From NCBI GenBank assembly GCA_022360095.1, contig JAKSDK010000438.1, forward strand, positions 1 through 49,711: 49,711 nt of DNA, in the 5' to 3' direction. Positions 44,105 through 49,711 of this stretch are shown here, piece after piece. Positions within the stretch are counted from its first letter, which is position 1. Every line of letters starts with the position of its first letter. Both the position numbers and the translations under genes were made by a program. The DNA is from Phycisphaerales bacterium. Its GTDB lineage: Bacteria > Planctomycetota > Phycisphaerae > UBA1845 > UTPLA1. The notes under the pieces were generated by a model. The model ran no database searches, was not told where the DNA came from, and saw nothing but the letters and a program-made list of their open reading frames with translations.

Positions 44105-44687
44105 ATGTGTCCTCACCAAGCGGGTTCACTAAGTAAATCGTGGAAGGCGACGATTTTTGCAAGATTGGCGAAGAAATTTTCTGTCGGGCAGGTGAGCAAA
44201 GATTACAGCGTCTCCAGCGGGGGGGGGCGCACGAAAATGCGAGGCGATCCTGGGCCCGACTCGCCGTTCCGGTGCGCTCATTGAACGCTGGAATACCGTT
44301 TGTTTTATTGACGTGCTGTGTTAGTTCCGGTACTATCAACAACTAGGTTCACCTCCAAGTGGGGTGGGTCGGAATTCAGGGCAGCGAGAGAACTGACATT
44401 ATTAACAACCAAGATCTCACAGAGCGAAGCGGTTCTGCTATAACGCGCTTAGAGGCGCGCTGACCTTCGGGCACGGATCAGTCGGACGCAATGAAGTGTA
44501 CGTCCGTGATGGAACTTGTTTGTCGTTCGGGGCATGAAGACTCTTCTGATACTCAGCAGAGTAGGTCGTTCTGTTGCGTCTGGCAGTCGTTTAAGAAAAT
44601 CGCTAGGTGTTACTGTAAATACGGTCTGGCTCTCCTGATCAACGTGTGTATGCAGTCCCTGGACGTTTGCTGAAGAAGAGGGTACCC
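44105..44687. other. Divergent intergenic region
   Basis: It lies between the sigma factor (minus) and the beta-lactamase-fold gene (plus). It contains a run of nine G (44219-44227), a small hairpin CGCGCTTAGAGGCGCG, and a candidate plus-strand promoter (separate entry). A minus-strand frame at 44449-44736 looks unlike a protein. No gene was recognised. Confidence 0.45.
44308..44336 (+). promoter_or_regulatory. Candidate promoter of the beta-lactamase-fold gene
   Basis: TTGACG (44308-44313) and TACTAT (44331-44336) are separated by 17 bp. The gene starts 350 bp further on, so a long leader would result. Matches are 5/6 and 4/6; it may be chance. Confidence 0.3.
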
Positions 44688-45734
44688 ATGTCAAACCAAT
44701 CCTGTATAGCCGCACTCGTTGAGGAGTATTTTGCACCTCTTATAGGCAACCCCAAGATGCCGATCAGCGCTCAGTCCCCCGGCGGCATCTGCGGTGTGCT
44801 TTACGGAGGGGACGTCTATTACTTTCCCTATGGCAGGATCAACGAGAATGGGGAGGCACCCGATAAGCACACCGTATTTGGCCTGGGTTCAGTCACCAAA
44901 ACCCTGACCGCCTCTATCCTCGGGCAGCAGGACTATTCGCTGTTAACCGGCAGCATCAATGGTTACGTGCCTAATGTATATGAACTCCAGACCAACGAGC
45001 AGAACGCGACCTTTGCCCAGTTAGCAACGTTCACCGCAGGAATCAAGCCAAGCATACCTCCCAAAACGGGTAATCGCACCAATCAGAAAGAATTTCAAGA
45101 TTTTATCAACGGTATGAACCCGCAGAATTTGCCCGCCCCTTACTTCTATTCAGACAGCAGCATAGGATTTCTCGCGCAGATACTGATGGGGATGCAAGGC
45201 TACAGTGCCTTTGACCAGCCGGACACCATCGACTGGTTGCGGAAGAATCTGCTCAAGCCCCTACACATGGACCATACCGGTGCGTGCACCGTTAGCGATA
45301 CGACGCACCCCTTGAGTGACGCTTTCGCATACCAGGACAGGTCATACATACCAATTCAATACCTCTTATGGGTGCCCTGGGGTGCAGCGGGTCGAGTTTT
45401 TTCGACCTGCTGGGACATGATGATCTTCGTCCAGGCGAACGTGGGCATCACAAACATTAACGGGAATGAGGTCCCCGAAAGCATCGCCAACGGGATGAAA
45501 ATCGCGCAGCGCAAATGGGCGTCCAGAAAACCCGGCTGCGGCCAAGGATTCGCCTGGGCCATCTTTGAGTTCAATCCCCCCATCATCGGAAAGGATGGTA
45601 GCTTGCCGGGTGTAAGTTCATACGTAACGGTGTGTCGAGAGCAGAAGCTCGGCGTTGTGATGCTGACGAATATGCAGGGTGTAGCGATCGAGGCGGCCGC
45701 AGTCGGTTTAACAATGGAGTTACAGCGCCTCTAG
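44688..45734 (+). CDS. Serine beta-lactamase-fold hydrolase (class C/esterase-like)
   Basis: A 348-residue protein with the SxxK motif GLGSVTKTLTASI (Ser68, Lys71) of the beta-lactamase/penicillin-binding fold. The second motif, normally YxN, is YSD at 154-156 in YFYSDSSIGFLAQILMG. The third motif (KTG or HxG) is not clear; GSLPGVSSYVTV is at the expected place, before LGVVMLTNM. No signal peptide is seen, so it probably acts in the cytoplasm, unlike a resistance enzyme. Such proteins are mostly esterases or peptidases; the substrate is unknown. GAGGG precedes ATG 44688; the frame upstream has no ribosome site. The gene is followed after 39 bp by a histidine phosphatase gene, probably in one operon. 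Confidence 0.82.
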   Translation: MSNQSCIAALVEEYFAPLIGNPKMPISAQSPGGICGVLYGGDVYYFPYGRINENGEAPDKHTVFGLGSVTKTLTASILGQQDYSLLTGSINGYVPNVYELQTNEQNATFAQLATFTAGIKPSIPPKTGNRTNQKEFQDFINGMNPQNLPAPYFYSDSSIGFLAQILMGMQGYSAFDQPDTIDWLRKNLLKPLHMDHTGACTVSDTTHPLSDAFAYQDRSYIPIQYLLWVPWGAAGRVFSTCWDMMIFVQANVGITNINGNEVPESIANGMKIAQRKWASRKPGCGQGFAWAIFEFNPPIIGKDGSLPGVSSYVTVCREQKLGVVMLTNMQGVAIEAAAVGLTMELQRL

Positions 45735-45773
45735 GATTTTCCCATTTGATCCGTTTCGCAATGGAGTCGCCGT

Positions 45774-46289
45774 ATGCATTATTATCCTTCGAAGATTTAC
45801 ATCCTCCGGCATGCAGAAAAACCTGAGGGTGCCAGCGAGCGCTTGTCAACGAAGGGGTATGAGCGGGCGGCGGCACTGGCCTACTACCTGCCGTCCATTG
45901 AATCCGAGATTCATAGTATATTCGCCGCGGGAATCGGTACACATAGCCCCAGTCACAGACCCAAGGAAACGGTGAAGCCACTGGCGAGGCGGCTGTGCAA
46001 GTGCATCGACGACTCGTTCTTAAAAGACCGATCTTCCGAACTGGTCGCACATATTCTCAAAGAGAAGAAATACGAAGGACGCGCGCTTGTCATCTGTTGG
46101 GAGCACACATTCATCGATAAGATCGCAAAAGATTTCAATGCGTGCGGAATCCCCAGCGAAAAATGGCCTGCCTCGCGGTTCGATTTGGTATGGAAACTAA
46201 CCTACATGGATCAAGATCCTCCATACAAGCTCGAGCAGATTCCTCAGTGTCTAATGTATAACGACTCAGATACATGCATTGGTGGATGA
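45774..46289 (+). CDS. Histidine phosphatase (phosphoglycerate-mutase-like) family protein
   Basis: A 171-residue protein with the branch-1 catalytic motif YILRHAEKPEG (Arg12, His13) near the N-terminus, followed by LSTKGYERAAALAYYL, RPKETVKPLARRL (the arginine of the phosphate pocket) and the second histidine in ALVICWEHTFI (His111). It is short and probably cytoplasmic. It dephosphorylates a small molecule or phosphoprotein by a phosphohistidine intermediate; the substrate cannot be read. The expected G after the second His (usually GHG) is replaced by T. GGAG lies seven bases before ATG 45774. It probably is co-transcribed with the beta-lactamase-fold gene. Confidence 0.88.
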   Translation: MHYYPSKIYILRHAEKPEGASERLSTKGYERAAALAYYLPSIESEIHSIFAAGIGTHSPSHRPKETVKPLARRLCKCIDDSFLKDRSSELVAHILKEKKYEGRALVICWEHTFIDKIAKDFNACGIPSEKWPASRFDLVWKLTYMDQDPPYKLEQIPQCLMYNDSDTCIGG

Positions 46290-46498
46290 GAAGCCAGGCA
46301 AGGACTCGGAAAAAACCGGATGTTCTGTTTAGACTGAGGCCGTTCCCAATATTGATTGAACCCAGCCATTATTTTTCTAGCGTGCGCCATTTATTTTTAC
46401 GAGCTTGGCGAGGATCCCTTTAAGGCTACCGAGCTTCTTTGCGGACCGGTGGGACCTCGCTGTTTCGTCAGACCGGCGTCGCCCATTGGGTCGTGGTT

Positions 46499-46697
46499 CA
46501 CTTTGATACTAGTTGATACTAGCCCCGGCGTTCACGCCGTGGGAAAAGAAGCAAAAAACATGAGGCCCGTTCACGGTCCTTTCCCCACCGTCGTCGCCCG
46601 ATCAGATTCATACGTAGAGTGAGAAGGCCGTGAACGGGCCTGAATAAATCGCGACGACCGGATCCCCGGCGTTCACGCCGGGGCTAGCATCAAAGTG
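46499..46697. repeat. Nested inverted-repeat element (MITE-like)
   Basis: The ends are inverted: CACTTTGATACTAG (46499-46512) against CTAGCATCAAAGTG (46684-46697). Inside each end lies CCCCGGCGTTCACGCCG (46523- and 46664-), itself palindromic. The middle has AGGCCCGTTCACGG (46563-46576) facing CCGTGAACGGGCCT (46628-46641). TTGATACTAG is duplicated at the left end. No protein is encoded. The layout is that of a small non-autonomous element or an extended REP-type repeat. The rest of the gap 46290-46880 holds no gene I can support. Confidence 0.6.
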
Positions 46698-46880
46698 ATC
46701 TGCCGCGCACGGGCAGCGACCTTCATTTTTTTCTGCCCCGAGTTTTCGATGGGACGTGCAAAAACAGGCCCGAGCGAGCTGAAAACCAGCTTAGCGGAGT
46801 CATGAGGCGATCTTTTGGGACCTGACGTGGGAGCCTGCCGGAGCAAGGTGCCTCCGTCGACACTCCATGTTCGCTCATAA

Positions 46881-46943
46881 GCGTGAGTGATTTCTCCAGA
46901 AGGACGCTTGTGACCTAAGTGGTTGAAGCAGCGTGCTCCGACC
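46881..46943 (+). promoter_or_regulatory. Conserved structured leader, copy B
   Basis: Starts GCGTGAGTGATTTCT. ACGCTT (46904-46909) can pair with the upstream AAGCGT (46879-46884, perfect) or the downstream AAGTG (46917-46921, one G-T). Hairpin GGTTG (46921-46925)/CGACC (46939-46943) has an inner AGCA/TGCT. It ends 58 bases before ATG 47002. Confidence 0.6.
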
Positions 46944-47001
46944 GAACCGGTACTTTGCGAGATGGGCGGAAAATCTCGCGGATTGGATGGAGGTCCTTGC
47001 C

Positions 47002-48099
47002 ATGGTTTTCCAGCGACTCATTTTGATCACCTCTTTTCTGCTCGCGACGCTGGCCGGCTGCGAATCGGAGATCGGCGAGGTCCTTTCGGACAACTGCCCG
47101 GAGGTGGAAAACGCGGATCAGGCGGACGGCGATGACGACGGTGTGGGGGATGCCTGTGACAACTGCCCTACCGTCGCCAATGCGGATCAAGCGGACGATG
47201 ACGGCGACGGTGTGGGCGATGCTTGCGATAACTGCCTTGACACGGCCAATGCCGATCAGACGGACGCGGATATGGACGGCATGGGCGACGCCTGTGAGTC
47301 GCTGAAGATCGCATTCACATCCCTCCGCGACGGCAATTACGAGGTTTACATCATGAACGCCGACGGCACGGATCAGACCCGCCTCACCATCGATGCCGAA
47401 TCCGACGGCCACGCGGCATTCAGTCCGGACGGCAGCAAGATCACATTCACGGCGAAACGCGACGGTGACCGAGAGATTTACATCATGAACGCCGATGGCA
47501 CGGATCAAACCAACCTGACCATCAACGGAGCTGAAGAAGTATCTTCTGCATTCAGCCCGGATGGCGACAGGATCGCGTTCACGTCCAATCGCGACGGAAA
47601 CTACGAAATATACGTCATGAACATCGACGGCACGGACCAGACTCGTCTCACCAACTACATCGGGTCCGATGGCAGTCCGGTCTTCAGTCCGGACGGAAAC
47701 AAGATCGCATTCACGTCCGATCGCGATGCTGACCAGGAGATTTACATCATGAACACCGACGGCACGGGGCTGAGCAGACTTACCGCGAGCCCCGACTTCG
47801 ACGATGATCCGGCGTTCAGTCCGGACGGCAGCAAGATCGCATTCGCGTCCAGACGCGACGGCAACCATGAGATTTACATCATGAACGCCGACGGCACGGG
47901 TCAACTCAATCTCACGAACCATGCGGCCGACGACTACGCTCCGGTGTTCAGCCCGGACGGCAGCAAGATCGCGTTTCATTCCGTACGCGACGGCAACATC
48001 GAGGTTTACGTTATGAACCGCGACGGCTCGGATCCGAAGCGCCTGACGATCCAAGCAGATAACGATTTACTTCCAACCTTTGGTCTGGTGATCCCGTGA
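47002..48099 (+). CDS. Lipoprotein with TSP3 repeats and six-bladed PD40 (TolB-like) propeller
   Basis: A 365-residue lipoprotein. The signal ends in a perfect lipobox LAGC (Cys20). Residues about 30-95 hold TSP3 calcium repeats ([29 protein letters not shown]). Residues about 100-365 are six PD40 units of 44 residues (132 bp), each of the type IAFTSxRDGNxEIYxMNxDGT followed by LT and FSPDGSK, as in the TolB/DPP-IV propeller. ATG 47002 has GGAGG at a spacing of 8; the longer frame from 46933 would start inside the conserved leader. It is the first of three tandem paralogues, each preceded by the same leader. It probably sits at the cell surface or periplasm and binds proteins or sugars; there is no catalytic residue set. 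Confidence 0.92.
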   Translation: MVFQRLILITSFLLATLAGCESEIGEVLSDNCPEVENADQADGDDDGVGDACDNCPTVANADQADDDGDGVGDACDNCLDTANADQTDADMDGMGDACESLKIAFTSLRDGNYEVYIMNADGTDQTRLTIDAESDGHAAFSPDGSKITFTAKRDGDREIYIMNADGTDQTNLTINGAEEVSSAFSPDGDRIAFTSNRDGNYEIYVMNIDGTDQTRLTNYIGSDGSPVFSPDGNKIAFTSDRDADQEIYIMNTDGTGLSRLTASPDFDDDPAFSPDGSKIAFASRRDGNHEIYIMNADGTGQLNLTNHAADDYAPVFSPDGSKIAFHSVRDGNIEVYVMNRDGSDPKRLTIQADNDLLPTFGLVIP

Positions 48100-48125
48100 T
48101 GAGCGCTGCCATCTGGTTCAAAAGG

Positions 48126-48185
48126 GCATGAGTGATTCTCAAAAAAACGCTTGTATTTGTAGGGTTGAGGCACAGTGCTCCAACC
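48126..48185 (+). promoter_or_regulatory. Conserved structured leader, copy C
   Basis: Starts GCATGAGTGATTCT. CGCTT (48148-48152) is kept, but both of its partner sequences are weakened. Hairpin GGTTG (48163-48167)/CAACC (48181-48185) with inner GGCA/TGCT is kept. It ends 23 bases before ATG 48209, the shortest spacing of the four. Confidence 0.55.
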
Positions 48186-48208
48186 AGAACAGACTGGAGG
48201 TCGTTGCC

Positions 48209-49312
48209 ATGTTTCTCAAGCGATTCATTTTGATCGCCTCTTTCCTGTTCGCGACGTTGTCCGGTTGCGACACGGATATCAGTGAGGTTCTTGACGATTC
48301 CGACAACTGCCCGATGCTGGCGAACTCGGATCAGACAGACAGCGACGACGACGGACTGGGTGACGTTTGTGATAACTGCCCTACGGTCTCCAATCCCGAT
48401 CAGGCGGATGGGGATGGCGACGGTGTGGGCGATGCCTGCGACAACTGTCTCACCGTGGCCAATGCGGATCAGGCCGACGTGGACATGGACGGCACGGGCG
48501 ACGCCTGCGAGTTAATGAAGATCGCATTCCAAACCTCCCGCGACGGCAATCTTGAGATCTATGCCATGAACGCTGACGGCACAGACCCGACGCGCCTCAC
48601 CATCGAAGCGGCGAAGGACTTTGCGCCGGTTTTCAATCGGGATGGAAGCAAGATTGCCTTCACGTCCGAGCGTGATGGCGACCGTGAAGTTTACATCATG
48701 AACCCCGACGGCACGGGGCAACTCAACCTCACGATCAATGCGGCCGACGATCTCCATCCCACGTTTAGCCCGGACGGAAGCAAGATCGCATTCTCTACCA
48801 CCCGCGACGGCAATTTCGAGATCTACATGATGAACACCGACGGCACCGGCCTGACCAACCTCACCATGAACGCGGCCGACGATACACAACCCGCCTTCAG
48901 TCCGGACGGAAACAAGATCGTATTCCTCTCCGAGCGCGACGGCGCCCCTCAGTTTTTCATCATGAACGCCGACGGCACAGGGGTCGCCAAACTCACCACG
49001 GGTGTTTCGGAGAACCGCAATCCGACGTTCAGTCCGGACGGAAGCAAAATCGCATTCCGATCCGACCGCGACGGTGACCATGAGATTTACGTCATGAACG
49101 TCGACGGAACGGACCCGATCAATCTCACCAACAACGCGGCGACTGACGGCGCTCCGGCGTTCAGTCCGGATGGAAGCAAGATCGCGTTTCATTCCGACCG
49201 CGACGGCAACGTTGAGATCTACGTGATGAACGCCGACGGTACGGATCCGTCCAGACTTACCATCGAGGCGGACAGCGATGGACTTCCAACCTTCGGTTTG
49301 GTAGTGCCGTAA
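48209..49312 (+). CDS. Lipoprotein with TSP3 repeats and six-bladed PD40 propeller (second paralogue)
   Basis: A 367-residue paralogue of the preceding protein. It has lipobox LSGC (Cys20), TSP3 repeats ([29 protein letters not shown]) and six PD40 units of 132 bp ([34 protein letters not shown]). Blade four is the most diverged ([17 protein letters not shown]). GGAGG lies eight bases before ATG 48209. The TSP3 part and the propeller ends are closest to those of its neighbour, pointing to tandem duplication with sequence drift between blades. Confidence 0.92.
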   Translation: MFLKRFILIASFLFATLSGCDTDISEVLDDSDNCPMLANSDQTDSDDDGLGDVCDNCPTVSNPDQADGDGDGVGDACDNCLTVANADQADVDMDGTGDACELMKIAFQTSRDGNLEIYAMNADGTDPTRLTIEAAKDFAPVFNRDGSKIAFTSERDGDREVYIMNPDGTGQLNLTINAADDLHPTFSPDGSKIAFSTTRDGNFEIYMMNTDGTGLTNLTMNAADDTQPAFSPDGNKIVFLSERDGAPQFFIMNADGTGVAKLTTGVSENRNPTFSPDGSKIAFRSDRDGDHEIYVMNVDGTDPINLTNNAATDGAPAFSPDGSKIAFHSDRDGNVEIYVMNADGTDPSRLTIEADSDGLPTFGLVVP

Positions 49313-49335
49313 ATGATCTCGTTTTGCTTAAAAAG

Positions 49336-49399
49336 GCGTGAGTGATTTATGCAAAAGAACGCTTCTGACCTAAGCGGTTGAAGCAAGGGTGCTCCAACC
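49336..49399 (+). promoter_or_regulatory. Conserved structured leader, copy D
   Basis: Starts GCGTGAGTGATTTAT. ACGCTT (49359-49364) can pair with the upstream AAGGCGT (one bulge) or with AAGCG (49372-49376). Hairpin GGTTG (49376-49380)/CAACC (49395-49399) has inner AGCA/TGCT. It ends 34 bases before ATG 49434. Confidence 0.6.
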
Positions 49400-49433
49400 C
49401 AAAACGTAACGCGGACTGGATAGAGAGTTTGCC

Positions 49434-49711
49434 ATGATTTTCAAGCGGTTCAACTGGAGTACCTCTTTTCTGGCCGTGACGTTGATTGTTTTTTCCGGCT
49501 GCGAGACAGACATAAGCGAGGTCCTGGACGATTCCGACAACTGCCCGATGGTGGCAAACTCTGATCAGACAGACAGCGATGACGACGAACTGGGTGACGT
49601 TTGTGACAACTGTCCTGCCGTGGCCAACGCCGATCAGGCGGATGGCGATGGTGACGGGGTGGGCGATGCCTGCGACAACTGCCTCACGGTGGCCAATGCA
49701 GATCAGACGGA
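49434..49711 (+). CDS. Lipoprotein with TSP3 repeats, third paralogue (5' part; runs off the right edge)
   Basis: The frame stays open from ATG 49434 to the window end (92 complete codons). The signal ends in FSGC (Cys23). The following [16 protein letters not shown] closely matches the second paralogue, as do the TSP3 repeats ([29 protein letters not shown]). A PD40 propeller is expected beyond the edge. The ribosome site is weak: the GGAGG of the other two copies is replaced by GGATAGAGAG. Confidence 0.85.
   Translation, partial: MIFKRFNWSTSFLAVTLIVFSGCETDISEVLDDSDNCPMVANSDQTDSDDDELGDVCDNCPAVANADQADGDGDGVGDACDNCLTVANADQT

Noticed and set aside
44449..44736. 95-residue minus-strand frame
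   Set aside because: It overlaps the start of the beta-lactamase-fold gene and has no ribosome site or protein-like pattern.
46356..46622. 88-residue frame as a gene
   Set aside because: It runs into the inverted-repeat element, has no ribosome site and its second half is repeat DNA.

Overview
The window looks like a piece of a Planctomycetota chromosome, probably of the Phycisphaerae type. It has two pairs of an ECF sigma factor with a serine/threonine kinase carrying TPRs, a third ECF sigma factor with an overlapping membrane anti-sigma-like gene, many secreted proteins with thrombospondin type 3 (TSP3) calcium repeats, a dockerin-like C-terminus, cysteine-rich 'GxCC' modules, and six-bladed PD40 propeller lipoproteins. 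The phylum call is inference from gene content. There is no rRNA or ribosomal protein gene to anchor it.

Layout, left to right. 1-536: the 5' part of a cysteine-rich secreted repeat protein (minus strand, running off the left edge). 1010-4810: a large hybrid sensor kinase. 5112-6770: a small unknown gene and a lipoprotein, closed by a terminator hairpin. 6893-16538 (minus strand): a compact six-gene cluster that I consider the most interesting part. It encodes a heme-less cytochrome-c-like protein, a ferritin-like/LodA-N fusion, a separate LodA-C-like protein with an inserted PDZ-like segment, a radical SAM/SPASM maturase, a heme peroxidase and a flavin monooxygenase. It reads like a split quinone-cofactor (CTQ-type) enzyme together with its maturation proteins. 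Just upstream on the same strand (17016-20403) are a kinase and an ECF sigma factor that could control it.

20404-21600 is gene-poor and holds a decayed pentapeptide-repeat gene. 21601-23301 is a dockerin-like secreted protein, followed by tRNA-Lys(CTT) and tRNA-Val(GAC). 24021-31853 is a heavy-metal efflux operon: a promoter that predicts a leaderless mRNA, a Cys-rich small protein, a CusC/TolC-like outer membrane lipoprotein, a CusB-like adaptor with three metal-binding modules, and an oversized CusA-like pump. 31931-35481 is the second sigma/kinase pair. 35691-39812 holds two exported proteins. 40170-44104 is an ECF sigma factor, its anti-sigma-like partner, a LolA-like/TlpA fusion and a LolA-like protein. 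44688-46289 holds a beta-lactamase-fold protein and a histidine phosphatase. 46499-46697 is a nested inverted-repeat element. 47002 to the right edge is a tandem family of three TSP3/PD40 lipoproteins.

A second unusual signal is a short conserved leader with co-varying hairpins. It occurs four times: before each of the three tandem lipoprotein genes and, 11 kb away, before an unrelated secreted protein at 35691. It looks like an undescribed cis-regulatory RNA for exported proteins. All functional statements rest on motif recognition by eye. No database search was possible.
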